Assembly (NCBI RefSeq): GCF_030695525.1
Contig: NZ_JAUYSS010000026.1
Span: 1 to 52,055 of the forward strand
Reading direction: 5' to 3'
Source of the DNA: Daejeonella sp.
Lineage (GTDB): Bacteria; Bacteroidota; Bacteroidia; Sphingobacteriales; Sphingobacteriaceae
Length of the DNA: 52,055 nucleotides
In this document: positions 1 through 9,155 of the stretch, piece after piece
Layout: each line of letters begins with the position of its first letter
Position numbering within the stretch: the first letter of the stretch is position 1
Made by a program: the position numbers and the translations under genes
Notes under the pieces: model-generated
Seen by the model: only the letters and a program-made list of their open reading frames with translations
What the model was told of the DNA's origin: nothing
The model's database searches: none

Positions 1-130
1 ATCGGGCTTCAGCCCGATTAAATGTTGTCGGCGCTGAAGCACCGGTTTACGTTATTTTCTAACCTGCTATATGTGGGGCTGAAGCCCGAATTAATCACGC
101 CGATTACAACCCGCCTAAAGGCGGGCCCTA
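1..130. repeat. Three REP-like short hairpins
   Basis: Three perfect short inverted repeats with 2-nt loops lie in 130 bp. They are ATCGGGCT/AGCCCGAT at 1-18, GGGCT/AGCCC at 76-87 and CCGCCT/AGGCGG at 111-124. The first two share the GGGCT-AGCCC core and are followed by ATTAA-type flanks, so they look like members of one dispersed family. No gene is visible here. Function is unknown; REP-like extragenic palindromes of this kind often lie near gene ends. Confidence 0.6.
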
Positions 131-302
131 TTGAGCGATACGCCTATACCCGAGATTAAAATAACTCAATCATTAATAAAATACCCTCTTTCCTAAATAT
201 GGCAAGAGTTTCAATTCTGCTGCCGGGCTAAACCTTAATAAAAACTTTCCCCGGACACTAGTATTCTTTCAAAACCACCATTTTCATCTGAACCAAAACA
301 TT

Positions 303-386
303 GTCTTGTTTCTTGGTTCTTGATTCCTGGTTCTCAATTGGCAACTCTCCACTCTCCACTCTCCACTCTCAACTGTCAATTATCAA
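303..386. repeat. Heptanucleotide-period CT-rich repeat (site A)
   Basis: Low-complexity DNA with a 7-nt period ends directly at the stop codon of the M42 peptidase gene. The left half has TTCTTGG, TTCTTGA, TTCCTGG units. The right half has three ACTCTCC units followed by degenerate ones. It resembles four other period-7 sites in the window (18834-18977, 20797-20879, 21417-21540, 40507-40675). No GA-rich partner arm is seen at this site. The stretch 131-302 holds nothing I can recognise. Confidence 0.6.
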
Positions 387-1493
387 CTACTTTATCGATC
401 TAAAATCATGTCCAACCTCAATACTCAGTAAAGACTCATAAATCAGTCGGATGACATTGTCCACATCTTCTTTATGGATCATTTCAACAGTGGTGTGCAT
501 GTAACGTAATGGAAGTGAGATTAATGCAGAAACTACCCCATCATTTGAATAAGCAAAGGCATCGGTATCAGTGCCTGTAGAACGTGAAGATGCCTGGCGC
601 TGGAAGGGAATATTATTTGCTTCGGCTGCTTTGATCAGTAATTTATTCAGATTGGTTTGAACGGCAGGTGCATAGGAAACCACAGGTCCTTTTCCGCAGG
701 CAAGATCACCCTGGGTGATCTTATTGATCATTGGGGTTTGGGTATCATGTGTCACATCGGTGATGATCGCGATATTCGGTTTGATCCGGTGAGCAATCAT
801 TTCTGCTCCGCGTAATCCAATTTCTTCCTGTACTGAGTTGACGATATACAGTCCGAAAGGTAGTTTCTTTTTATTCTCTTTGAGCAATCGGGCAACTTCG
901 GCAATCATAAATCCACCGGCACGGTTATCAAGTGCCCTGCCTACATAATAACGATCATTCAATACCATGAACTCGTCTTCGTAGGTAACCACGCAGCCTA
1001 CGTGAATACCTAATTCTTCGACCTCCTCTTTTGTGGTGCAGCCGCAATCGAGGAAGATGTTTTTCAGGGTCGGTGCTTCTTCTTTTTCACCATTGCGGGT
1101 ATGAATAGCAGGCCAGCCGAATAATGCTTTGACAATTCCTTTATCGGTATGGATATTAACCCGCTTTGATGGTGCAATCTGATGGTCAGATCCACCGTTT
1201 TTAATCACGTAGATTAATCCATCTTTGGTGATATAATTTACGAACCAGGAAATCTCATCAGCATGAGCCTCTATGACGACCTTGAATTCAGCTTTTGGGT
1301 TAATTACCGCAACTGCTGTACCATAATTATCGACCATATACTCATCAGTATAAGGTTTGATATAATCCAGCCACATTCTTTGACCTTCCCACTCAAAGCC
1401 GGTAGGTGATGGATTATTGATGTATTTTTCAAAAAACTCCAGTGATTTCTTAGTAACTACCGGAATATGTTTCTGCTCTTTTTTCTTTGCCAT
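387..1493 (-). CDS. M42 family metallopeptidase (glutamyl aminopeptidase/endoglucanase-like)
   Basis: A 368-aa cytosolic zinc or cobalt aminopeptidase of the M42 family, whose members form dodecameric shells that trim peptides. The expected metal and catalytic residues are visible: H77 in EAHADE, D189 in ALDNRAGG, the E223-E224 pair in VQEEIGLRG, D246 in ITDVTH and H333 in MHTTVE. Length is normal for the family. The start codon overlaps the stop of the upstream ORF6N gene (TAATG), indicating translational coupling at the end of a four-gene minus-strand operon. Some relatives are annotated as endoglucanase or FrvX; peptidase activity is the better-supported role. Confidence 0.92.
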   Translation of the reverse strand: MAKKKEQKHIPVVTKKSLEFFEKYINNPSPTGFEWEGQRMWLDYIKPYTDEYMVDNYGTAVAVINPKAEFKVVIEAHADEISWFVNYITKDGLIYVIKNGGSDHQIAPSKRVNIHTDKGIVKALFGWPAIHTRNGEKEEAPTLKNIFLDCGCTTKEEVEELGIHVGCVVTYEDEFMVLNDRYYVGRALDNRAGGFMIAEVARLLKENKKKLPFGLYIVNSVQEEIGLRGAEMIAHRIKPNIAIITDVTHDTQTPMINKITQGDLACGKGPVVSYAPAVQTNLNKLLIKAAEANNIPFQRQASSRSTGTDTDAFAYSNDGVVSALISLPLRYMHTTVEMIHKEDVDNVIRLIYESLLSIEVGHDFRSIK

Positions 1494-2005
1494 TATTTCT
1501 GTTCTTTCTTGGATTTTAATTTATAGCCGACCGGCTCTATGCTGCTTTTATGGATTTCAATTTTATTTAATAAAAAGCTGTAAACGTGGTTTATCTTATC
1601 ATCCAGTTCATTAACTTTTTTATATAGATCCTGATTTTGCAGGAGTATCTGCCTGTAATATACAAAAGCACGCATGATTTCGATATTAATTTTGACCGCT
1701 TTGGGTGATCTTAATACTGAGGATAACATTGCTACCCCTTGTTCAGTAAAGGCCATCGGGTTAATACTGGAATGTTTGAGGCTATTTAACCGGTCGCAAT
1801 TTGCGACCAGTTGTTCCTTTTCTTCCAATGTCAATTCGAACATAAAGTCATCAGGGAAACGAACTATATTTCTTTTGACCTGTTCTTTCAATCGTTTTGT
1901 TTCAGTCTCATAAAGAGAGGCCAGATCAGTATCAATCATTACCTTAAAACCTCTTAATTCAAAAATTAAGTTCTCAAATTGGCGGGTTTGAAGAATGTCA
2001 TTCAT
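1493..2005 (-). CDS. ORF6N domain DNA-binding protein
   Basis: A 170-aa protein with an ORF6N domain over about residues 8-95, carrying the typical pattern: FRGFKVMIDTDLA-like start, LYETETKRLKEQVKRN, RFPDDFMFELT, and MAFTEQGVAMLSSVL. The C-terminal part (about 115-150) is predicted helical or coiled-coil. ORF6N (KilA-N related) domains are common in phages and in Bacteroidota chromosomes and are thought to bind DNA; the target is unknown. It sits between a GNAT gene (12-nt gap) and the M42 peptidase (1-nt overlap). No phage genes lie nearby, so it is probably a domesticated copy. Confidence 0.85.
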   Translation of the reverse strand: MNDILQTRQFENLIFELRGFKVMIDTDLASLYETETKRLKEQVKRNIVRFPDDFMFELTLEEKEQLVANCDRLNSLKHSSINPMAFTEQGVAMLSSVLRSPKAVKINIEIMRAFVYYRQILLQNQDLYKKVNELDDKINHVYSFLLNKIEIHKSSIEPVGYKLKSKKEQK

Positions 2006-2017
2006 TGTTTCTGATTC

Positions 2018-2428
2018 TTAAAACAAGATTTTCTCCATGATCACGAAATCATGTCCATCCTTATAATAAGTTTTCTCTGTTTCAGTAAACCCAAATTTAA
2101 TATAAAAACCTGAAGCATTTTTGCGTGCATTGCACCAGATTCGCTTGCAATTTTCTGTTTTTGCTATTTCGATCAGGTACTTTAATAGTTGAGTTCCAAA
2201 ACCTTTGCCCTGGTATTCTTCAACAGTTGCAAATTTGCGTAATTGCATCTCATTCTCTTTCCTGAATAACGAAACTACACTGATCAGCTTATTTTCATAA
2301 AATAAGCCCAGGTGCATACCATCGTCATCATTATCAAGGATAGCCTTCCCGAATTCCTGATCCGGATACAAAACCTGCCTGCGAATATGCCAGGTAAGTT
2401 CCGGAGGAATTTGTTCAATGTGTGACAT
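2018..2428 (-). CDS. GNAT family N-acetyltransferase
   Basis: A 136-aa single-domain acetyltransferase of the GNAT superfamily. The acetyl-CoA-binding motif A is seen at about residues 66-85 (RKFATVEEYQGKGFGTQLLK, with the Q/RxxGxG/A loop). It is followed by the conserved NCKRIWCNARKNASGFYIKFGF segment, typical of the C-terminal strands. The substrate cannot be predicted from sequence. It is spaced 12 nt from both operon neighbours, so it is very likely co-transcribed with the carboxyltransferase and the ORF6N gene. Confidence 0.88.
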   Translation of the reverse strand: MSHIEQIPPELTWHIRRQVLYPDQEFGKAILDNDDDGMHLGLFYENKLISVVSLFRKENEMQLRKFATVEEYQGKGFGTQLLKYLIEIAKTENCKRIWCNARKNASGFYIKFGFTETEKTYYKDGHDFVIMEKILF

Positions 2429-2440
2429 TTGTAAGGATTT

Positions 2441-3982
2441 TTACAAAGGCATATTCCCATGCTTCTTCCTTGGGTTATTAACAACCTTGTTCTCCAGCAT
2501 TTTGAAAGCTTTGATCAGCTTTTTTCGTGTTTGAGATGGCTCAATAACCTCGTCTATAAAACCCCGTTCAGCCGCTCTGTAGGGGTTTGCAAAAATGTCT
2601 GAGTATTCTTTTTCCTTCTCTATCCAGCGGGCATTCGGATCTTCAGCAGAACTGATCTCTTTTTTGAAAATGATTTCGGCAGCCCCTTTAGCGCCCATCA
2701 CTGCAATTTCAGCTCCCGGCCAGGCATAGTTCATGTCTGCACCAATGTGTTTCGAATTCATCACATCATACGCACCGCCATAAGCTTTCCGGGTAATTAC
2801 CGTAATTCTTGGAACAGTGGCTTCACAGAATGCATACAATAATTTCGCGCCGTTTGTAATGATTGCGTTCCATTCCTGGTCAGTTCCCGGCAGGAAGCCC
2901 GGAACATCCTCGAGAACCAGCAGGGGGATGTTAAAACTGTCGCAGAAACGAACAAAACGTGCGCCCTTTACTGAGGATTTGATGTCAAGAACCCCTGCTA
3001 AAAAAGCGGGCTGATTTGCTACAATCCCAATACTTCTACCCGCCAGGCGTGCGAAGCCGACCACAATATTTTCGGCAAAGTCTTTATGTACTTCAAGAAA
3101 AGTACCCTCATCACTTACTTCCGAAATTACTTCGCGGATATCATAGGGTTGGGAATTATTTTCAGGGATGATATCATCCAGTTTTGGTCTCACTTCATCT
3201 GTACTTTCATATGACATTGATGGAGCGGTCTCCTCACAGTTCTGTGGCATGAATGAAAGCAGCTTTTTAACATGGTTGATTGCATCAAGCTCATTGCTAC
3301 AGGCAAAATGTGTAACACCTGATTTTGTGGCGTGAGCTGAGGCACCACCCAGCTCTTCAGAACTCACAATTTCATGAGTGACGGTTTTCACCACGTTAGG
3401 GCCAGTGACGAACATATAGGAAGTATTTTCGACCATGAGGACAAAATCAGTGATGGCAGGGGAGTAGACCGCACCTCCGGCACAGGGTCCCATGATTGCT
3501 GAGATCTGTGGAACAACTCCGGATGCCATCGTATTCCTGTAGAAAATATCTGCATATCCTCCCAAAGAAACAACTCCTTCCTGAATCCGGGCACCTCCTG
3601 AATCATTTAGCCCGATTAGCGGTGCGCCATTTTTTATTGCAAGATCCATGATCTTGCAGATCTTCTCGGCATGTGTTTCTGAAAGTGAGCCGCCAAAAAC
3701 AGTAAAATCCTGAGAAAAGACATAGACAAGCCTGCCATTGATGGTACCATACCCGGTAACTACCCCATCCCCCGGATAATGTTCCTTCTCCATGCCAAAG
3801 TCAGTTGAACGATGCATCACCAGCATCCCAATCTCTTCAAAAGAACCTTCATCCAGCAAAAAATGTAAACGTTCCCTTGCAGTTAGTTTGCCTTTTTTAT
3901 GCTGACTTTCAATTCTCGCCTTTCCACCACCCAGCAGGGCTGCTTCTTGCTTTTTTCTTAATATCTGAGTTCTTTTATCCAC
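2441..3982 (-). CDS. Acyl-CoA carboxylase beta subunit (carboxyltransferase; propionyl/methylmalonyl-CoA type)
   Basis: A 513-aa biotin-dependent carboxyltransferase. It has the tandem crotonase-like halves of the family. The oxyanion-hole signature GGARIQEG is at 129-136, [12 protein letters not shown] lies in the N half, and GFLPG and [10 protein letters not shown] lie in the C half. In Bacteroidota this subunit acts in propionyl-CoA or methylmalonyl-CoA metabolism with a biotin carrier and a carboxylase or decarboxylase membrane subunit. None of those partners is next to it here. It is the first gene of the minus-strand operon, divergent from the porin at 4179. The exact acyl-CoA substrate is inferred. 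Confidence 0.92.
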   Translation of the reverse strand: MDKRTQILRKKQEAALLGGGKARIESQHKKGKLTARERLHFLLDEGSFEEIGMLVMHRSTDFGMEKEHYPGDGVVTGYGTINGRLVYVFSQDFTVFGGSLSETHAEKICKIMDLAIKNGAPLIGLNDSGGARIQEGVVSLGGYADIFYRNTMASGVVPQISAIMGPCAGGAVYSPAITDFVLMVENTSYMFVTGPNVVKTVTHEIVSSEELGGASAHATKSGVTHFACSNELDAINHVKKLLSFMPQNCEETAPSMSYESTDEVRPKLDDIIPENNSQPYDIREVISEVSDEGTFLEVHKDFAENIVVGFARLAGRSIGIVANQPAFLAGVLDIKSSVKGARFVRFCDSFNIPLLVLEDVPGFLPGTDQEWNAIITNGAKLLYAFCEATVPRITVITRKAYGGAYDVMNSKHIGADMNYAWPGAEIAVMGAKGAAEIIFKKEISSAEDPNARWIEKEKEYSDIFANPYRAAERGFIDEVIEPSQTRKKLIKAFKMLENKVVNNPRKKHGNMPL

Positions 3983-4178
3983 AAATGCCGGATTATTATT
4001 GGTTTTTCGGAACCGTGAAAATACTAAAAAATGGATAAAGCAATTAAATTAATGCTTGTTTTATATACGTTCGAATTAAAATCAGTTTTCATTTTTTAAT
4101 TTGCAGGACAAATATTTGAGATATTCCTTCAAATTAAATTAGTGTTAAATAATTATTAATTTCGCAAAAAAAATACCA

Positions 4179-5375
4179 GTGATCGTATCCAGAATAGTAC
4201 TATTAATTGTTTTATCGCTGACTTTAACAAATGTTTTTGCGCAAAGGGAAAGGGATGAACGTGCGATGATCCATGACTTTAAAGGATTACAGTATAAATC
4301 TCCTGATTCATCTTTCTACATTAATTTCCGTTTTCGGATGCAAAACAGAATCGGAGCTTATACTACTTCGGGTTCTGATCTCAGTTTTAATGAATATGAA
4401 GCCCGCGTTCGAAGATTAAGAATGAGGGTGGATGGCTATATTATGAATCCAAAACTGTCTTATAGCGTTCAGTTAGCATTTACCCGCGGTGATCAGGACG
4501 TTGACAATACGGGGATTGCCAATATTGTAAGGGATGCTGTCATCTTTTATCATTTTACCCCAAAGCTATACATAGGATTTGGGCAGAATAAACTGCCCGG
4601 AAACAGACAAAGGGTTAATTCATCCGGACAATTGCAATTCGCAGATCGCTCGATAGTGAATGGTGCGATGACTATTGATCGTGATTTCGGTCTTAAAGCC
4701 TATTTTCATAATAAGATTGGAGAGATGGATTATCATATTAAAGGTGCAATCACAACGGGTGAAGGAAGAAGTGTGAATTCAACCGATGATGGTCTTGCGT
4801 ATACCGGCCGCATAGAGTTTTTACCACTAGGTTCTTTTACAGGTGACGGTGATTATTCGGAGGGCGATCTTGAGCGGGAACCTAAACCCAAAATTTCTAT
4901 TGCAGCAGCTTACAGCAAGAATAAGAAAACAAACAGGACAGGAGGACAACTGGGAAAGGAGCTGTACAGTCCGGTGGATATGGCAACCTGGATGATTGAT
5001 GCAATTGGGAAATACAGGGGTTGGGCCTATTCAGTAGAGTATATTAAAAGGCATGTTGATAATCCGCTAACATTTAATCCAGGCGGAAGCCTGAGGTATG
5101 CTTTTACAGGAAACGGAATAAATCACCAGGCTTCTTATATCTTTCCTTCCAATATTGAATTTGCTTTCAGATATTCAAGATTGACTCCTTCGGTAAAAAT
5201 TCTGGCTCATGAAAACAAGAAAAACATTCTGGAATTAGGTGCAACAAAATATTTGAATAAACACAGGGTTAAATTACAGCTAAACCTTAACTATATGGCT
5301 ACTGATGGTAATTATGCTCTCCGGCACCCCGGAAATAAATGGGGCGTTTTAACCCAGTTTGAACTTGGAATCTGA
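4179..5375 (+). CDS. Porin of the OprO/OprP (phosphate-selective) family
   Basis: A 398-aa outer-membrane beta-barrel. The GTG start gives an immediate signal peptide (hydrophobic residues 4-20, cleavage after VFAQ), so I accept GTG. The mature part has many alternating aromatic strands (FYINFRFRMQNR, YSVQLAFTRG, HRVKLQLNLNYM) and the KLYIGFGQNKLPGNRQR segment typical of OprO/P-like porins in Bacteroidota. It precedes the carbonic anhydrase/SulP genes on the same strand (112-nt gap, with a candidate promoter in between). It may supply anion or bicarbonate passage across the outer membrane, but that link is inference; homologues are mostly tied to phosphate. Confidence 0.82.
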   Translation: MIVSRIVLLIVLSLTLTNVFAQRERDERAMIHDFKGLQYKSPDSSFYINFRFRMQNRIGAYTTSGSDLSFNEYEARVRRLRMRVDGYIMNPKLSYSVQLAFTRGDQDVDNTGIANIVRDAVIFYHFTPKLYIGFGQNKLPGNRQRVNSSGQLQFADRSIVNGAMTIDRDFGLKAYFHNKIGEMDYHIKGAITTGEGRSVNSTDDGLAYTGRIEFLPLGSFTGDGDYSEGDLEREPKPKISIAAAYSKNKKTNRTGGQLGKELYSPVDMATWMIDAIGKYRGWAYSVEYIKRHVDNPLTFNPGGSLRYAFTGNGINHQASYIFPSNIEFAFRYSRLTPSVKILAHENKKNILELGATKYLNKHRVKLQLNLNYMATDGNYALRHPGNKWGVLTQFELGI

Positions 5376-5439
5376 CATTATTTTTATGTAACGATTTCAT
5401 AAATTTTCTGATTTTCAGTATATTGGTGACACTTTATGT

Positions 5440-5447
5440 TAACTTTG
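5440..5447 (+). promoter_or_regulatory. Candidate Bacteroidota -7 element before the 111-aa gene
   Basis: TAACTTTG matches the Bacteroidota -7 consensus TAnnTTTG exactly, 40 nt before the ATG at 5488. A TTG at 5423-5425 is closer than the usual ~20-nt spacing, so the -33 element is uncertain. If real, it separates the small-protein/carbonic-anhydrase unit from the upstream porin. Confidence 0.4.
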
Positions 5448-5487
5448 CAAAATAATATGGGAAGCTTGCTGTTCTCTCATTTAGCTG

Positions 5488-5823
5488 ATGAAAAAAAAAT
5501 TCGCAAAAAAAATATTCAGTTTCGTCTTTTTATTCATCTTTTTCGTTAAGATGGTCATTTCCATTGCACCTTTAATTGCCAACCAAATTGATAATAGAAT
5601 AGTCAATGCTGTAATTATGCAGTTGGAGATTGAAACAAATGCATCAAAGGGTGTTGATCAGGCTAAAGAGTCACCAAATAAAGGGGAATGGTTAAATGGT
5701 ATATTTAAATTCAACTTGTCCAGCCCTCAAAATTCCCTTGCATTAAAGAAATACAGTACAAACAGTCAATTTTTGATAGAATCTTTTTACCCCTCTGTTC
5801 CTACCCCGCCTCCAAATTGTTAA
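5488..5823 (+). CDS. Uncharacterised 111-aa membrane-anchored protein with proline-rich tail
   Basis: I do not recognise a characterised family. The protein starts with a Lys-rich stretch (MKKKFAKKIF) and one hydrophobic segment (about residues 10-32), then a polar region of about 60 residues. It ends in a proline-rich tail, SFYPSVPTPPPNC, with a terminal cysteine. It is probably anchored in the inner membrane or secreted. It lies between the porin and the first carbonic anhydrase on the same strand, and has its own candidate -7 element. The architecture (hydrophobic N end, short polar body, Pro-rich C end) resembles the small protein at 35248 beside a TonB receptor, though the sequences do not clearly align. 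Reading frame and codon use look genuine. Confidence 0.7.
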   Translation: MKKKFAKKIFSFVFLFIFFVKMVISIAPLIANQIDNRIVNAVIMQLEIETNASKGVDQAKESPNKGEWLNGIFKFNLSSPQNSLALKKYSTNSQFLIESFYPSVPTPPPNC

Positions 5824-6020
5824 ATCTTATTTAGCGCTTTATTCCCATTTTTTTTGAGTTCATATTGCCCGTTTGATCAAATTTTGATTTCGGTATTTTT
5901 CAATTCAATTAAAATATGATTTTTTTTATTATTTAATTCAAGTCTTATCGCGTTAAACTTCTGTAGTTCTGCAATTTCCATGCAGACTAATATTTCAAAT
6001 ATTCATATAGCAATTTAACA

Positions 6021-6695
6021 ATGAGACATCATAAAGAACAATCAAGAGAATTACTTACCCCGCGTTTAGCACTGGAGTTTTTAAGGGATGGGAATAGCCG
6101 GTTTTGTAAAAATATAAGCTATAATCGTGATAATCAACAAATTATAATGGAAACTGCTGCAGGGCAATGGCCCTTCGCTGCAGTGTTGAATTGCAGTGAT
6201 TCAAGAGTAGCGACCGAACTTATTTTTGATCAGGGACTTGGTGATATTTTCAGTATTCGATTGGCAGGTAACGTAGCAAGCCCTGAAGCTATTGCAAGTC
6301 TTGAATACACCTGCAAGGTTTTAGGAAGCAAATTGATAGTTGTCCTTGGACACACCAATTGCGGAGCTGTTTCTGCAGCCTGTAACAGTGTTCAAATGGG
6401 TAACCTTGACGCATTGCTCAAGCATATTAATCCGGCCATTGAGGCTGAAAAGGAAACACTAAACGATCGTAATGGTTCAAATAAAGTGTTTTTGAATAAT
6501 GTATTACATAATAATGTTCATGTACAAATTGAAAGCATAATCAATGGAAGTGAGATCATTCGCGAGCTTATTCAAAATCAGCAAATCGGAATAATTGGAG
6601 GCATGTACGATATTAGTACTGGTGGGGTGGAATTCTTCGATGAGCTATTTGATTTAGAACAATATAATGTTTCTGCCGGCCAAGAAACTATTTAG
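6021..6695 (+). CDS. Beta-class carbonic anhydrase (first copy)
   Basis: A 224-aa zinc enzyme interconverting CO2 and bicarbonate. The zinc ligands C58, H111 and C114 are in NCSDSR and LGHTNCGAV, and the D60-R62 dyad is intact. RLAGNVASPEAIASLEY is typical of the plant/Type A beta-carbonic anhydrase branch. No signal peptide is evident, so it is cytosolic. It is followed 113 nt later by a SulP transporter and then a second, clearly different beta-carbonic anhydrase. The order suggests a role in bicarbonate supply for carboxylating enzymes or in pH control, which is inferred from context. Confidence 0.93.
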   Translation: MRHHKEQSRELLTPRLALEFLRDGNSRFCKNISYNRDNQQIIMETAAGQWPFAAVLNCSDSRVATELIFDQGLGDIFSIRLAGNVASPEAIASLEYTCKVLGSKLIVVLGHTNCGAVSAACNSVQMGNLDALLKHINPAIEAEKETLNDRNGSNKVFLNNVLHNNVHVQIESIINGSEIIRELIQNQQIGIIGGMYDISTGGVEFFDELFDLEQYNVSAGQETI

Positions 6696-6808
6696 GTCGA
6701 TGTAGTCAAATATAAAATTTTATGTTAAATAAAAAGTAAATTATCCGGTGCTACCGTGTAAACCAATAGAAAAAGATAATAAAATATAATACCTCTAAAT
6801 AAGCTTTA

Positions 6809-8407
6809 ATGGAAAAGAAAAATTCAATATTTAATATAAGTCCGTACTTCGCAGCAAGTAATTTTAAAAAGGATCTGCCCGCCAGTATTGTTGTATTCCT
6901 GGTCGCATTGCCTTTGTGTCTCGGAATTGCGCTTGCTTCAGGTGCGCCTTTATTTGCCGGAATATTAACTGGTATAATTGGTGGTATCGTAGTGTCTTCT
7001 ATCAGTGGGTCTCAACTCAGTGTGAGTGGGCCTGCGGCAGGATTAACAGTGATTGTCTTTGGTGCAATAGCTTCCCTGGGAAGTTATGAAACGTTTTTGC
7101 TTGCGGTAGTACTTGCTGGTATACTTCAGATTTTTCTTGGAATATTAAAGGCAGGAATAATTGCCAACTACTTTCCATCCTCGGTGATAGAAGGTATGCT
7201 GGCAGCAATTGGTATCATATTGATTTTGAAGCAGATTCCACATGCTGTCGGATTTGACTCAGATTTTGAAGGTGATCAAAGCTTTATTCAGCCCAATAAT
7301 GAAAATACATTTTCGTCACTGCTCTCTGCACTCGATATGATCAGTTACGGAGCAGTAATTATCAGTGTTTTATCCCTGCTTATTATGATCTATTGGCCGG
7401 GTATCAAGAAATTGAGCGCGATTCCTGCGGCTATATTGGTAGTAATTCTTGGAATTGTACTCAGTATGTTGTTCCAGAATACCGGTCTTGCCTTAAGTCC
7501 TCAACAATTGGTTACCATTCCGGCAGTTGATTCTTTTAATGGGTTTATGGCTTTGTTCGTATTTCCTGATTTTACACAAATCGGAAACCAGGAGGTGTGG
7601 ACAGTAGCCTTCACCATTGCAATTGTTGCCAGTATAGAAACACTCTTATGTATAGAAGCCGTTGATAAGGTAGATCCATACAAAAGGGTCTCTCCAACAA
7701 ACAGGGAATTGGTAGCACAGGGTGTCGGCAATATGACAAGTGGCATGTTGGGTGGATTGCCCATGACTTCAGTAATTGTCCGTTCCTCCGTAAATGTGAA
7801 TTCCGGAGGTAAAACAAAAATGTCGGCTATTTTACATGGTTTGTGGTTATTACTTTCATTTCTCCTTATTCCGTTTTTGCTCAACAAAATTCCATTAGCC
7901 AGTCTGGCAGCTATTCTATTGATAACAGGCTATAAACTTGCTAAACTTAGTCTGTTTCAGAAAATGTGGAAGAATGGGAAAGACCAGTTTATTCCTTTTG
8001 TGGTTACGGTACTCGCTGTTGTATTTACAGATCTGCTTAAAGGTGTAGCTATAGGAATGGTAATTGGGATTTTTTATATTTTAAGAACCAATCTCAGGAA
8101 TTCTTATTTCTACAAGATAGAAAAGAACGGAGAGAAGAATGTGATCAGGATTAAACTGGCTCAGGAGGTCTCTTTTTTAAATAAGGCTGCAATACAACAA
8201 ACCCTGCAAAAATTACCTAAAGGATCGCATGTGATCATTGACGGATCTGATTCAATGTTTATCGATAAAGATGTACTCGAGATTATACATAATTTCAGGC
8301 ATAGTGCCTTTTCTAAAGGTACCATAGTTGAGATTCTAAATATTCGTGAGCACTATGATAGTCCGAATGTAAAGGAATTTACAATCAACCCGGAAAAAAT
8401 CAATTAA
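6809..8407 (+). CDS. SulP family inorganic anion transporter (likely bicarbonate)
   Basis: A 532-aa inner-membrane transporter. The SulP core runs from about residue 20 to 420 with multiple hydrophobic segments and conserved LPLCLGIALASGAP, GSQLSVSGPAAGLT and ETLLCIEAVDK-like stretches. A short STAS-like C-terminal domain follows (about 445-525). The stop codon is 1 nt from the start of a beta-carbonic anhydrase, and another carbonic anhydrase is upstream. SulP proteins linked to carbonic anhydrases are thought to move bicarbonate (compare BicA), so I infer bicarbonate rather than sulfate as substrate. Confidence 0.9.
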   Translation: MEKKNSIFNISPYFAASNFKKDLPASIVVFLVALPLCLGIALASGAPLFAGILTGIIGGIVVSSISGSQLSVSGPAAGLTVIVFGAIASLGSYETFLLAVVLAGILQIFLGILKAGIIANYFPSSVIEGMLAAIGIILILKQIPHAVGFDSDFEGDQSFIQPNNENTFSSLLSALDMISYGAVIISVLSLLIMIYWPGIKKLSAIPAAILVVILGIVLSMLFQNTGLALSPQQLVTIPAVDSFNGFMALFVFPDFTQIGNQEVWTVAFTIAIVASIETLLCIEAVDKVDPYKRVSPTNRELVAQGVGNMTSGMLGGLPMTSVIVRSSVNVNSGGKTKMSAILHGLWLLLSFLLIPFLLNKIPLASLAAILLITGYKLAKLSLFQKMWKNGKDQFIPFVVTVLAVVFTDLLKGVAIGMVIGIFYILRTNLRNSYFYKIEKNGEKNVIRIKLAQEVSFLNKAAIQQTLQKLPKGSHVIIDGSDSMFIDKDVLEIIHNFRHSAFSKGTIVEILNIREHYDSPNVKEFTINPEKIN

Positions 8408-8408
8408 A

Positions 8409-9110
8409 ATGCCTAATATCAGGGAATCAAAAGAACAATCAGAAGAGATGTCAAAGATCCTGAACGAAAGGCAAAGGCGAGGTTATGAAGAATTACTTCA
8501 GGGTAATCGGGATTGGGTTCAGAAAGAAATTGGAAAAGATCCCGATTATTTCAAAAAGCTGGCTGCAGGTCAGGAGCCGGATGTATTATGGATTGGTTGT
8601 TCTGATAGTCGTGTACCAGCGAATGAAGTTACAAATACAAGACCCGGGCAGGTCTTTGTACACAGAAATATTGCCAATGTTTGTGTGCATTCAGACATGA
8701 ATATGTTAAGTGTCCTTGATTATGCTGTCAACGTATTGAAAGTGAAACATGTGATCGTTTCAGGTCATTACGGATGCGGGGGTATTGCTGCTGCATTAAG
8801 TAATAAGCAATTCGGCCTTATCGATAACTGGCTCAGACATATTAAGGATGTTTATCGTTTACATAGTAATGAACTGGACAAGATTACAGATGAAGATGTC
8901 AAGCTGAACCGTTTGGTTGAATTAAATGTCATAGAGCAGGTTAATAATCTATGTACAACGACAATCGTTCAGAATGCCTGGCGTGAACGCGAAGATCTGG
9001 AGATTCATGGCTGGGTAATTGACCTAAGTTCAGGGCTGGTCAAGGATCTTCAGGTTAGCTCGAAATCAAGTGAAAATCTTGGAAATGTATTTAAGCTGGA
9101 TGAGTCATAA
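8409..9110 (+). CDS. can: Beta-class carbonic anhydrase (second copy, Can-like)
   Basis: A 233-aa beta-carbonic anhydrase with zinc ligands C64, H120 and C123 in IGCSDSRVPA and SGHYGCGGI, plus the D66-R68 dyad. The motif set (NTRPGQVFVHRNIANV, LIDNWLRHIKDVY, VQNAW) is that of the Escherichia coli Can-like type, unlike the copy at 6021. The start at 8409 gives a polar N-terminal extension; an internal ATG at 8448 (MSKILNERQ) would also fit the family. It is almost certainly translationally coupled to the SulP gene. Confidence 0.92.
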   Translation: MPNIRESKEQSEEMSKILNERQRRGYEELLQGNRDWVQKEIGKDPDYFKKLAAGQEPDVLWIGCSDSRVPANEVTNTRPGQVFVHRNIANVCVHSDMNMLSVLDYAVNVLKVKHVIVSGHYGCGGIAAALSNKQFGLIDNWLRHIKDVYRLHSNELDKITDEDVKLNRLVELNVIEQVNNLCTTTIVQNAWREREDLEIHGWVIDLSSGLVKDLQVSSKSSENLGNVFKLDES

Positions 9111-9155
9111 GTGAAGTAATATTTCATTTATATTATTTTGATTTCGACATAAGAA

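Noticed and set aside
4115-4164. Promoter TTTG ... TAATTTCG before the porin
   Set aside because: The -7 has a mismatch and the spacing is 38 nt, far outside the usual range.
7501-7887. 128-aa minus-strand open frame inside the SulP gene
   Set aside because: It is antisense to a well-supported transporter gene and has no domain.
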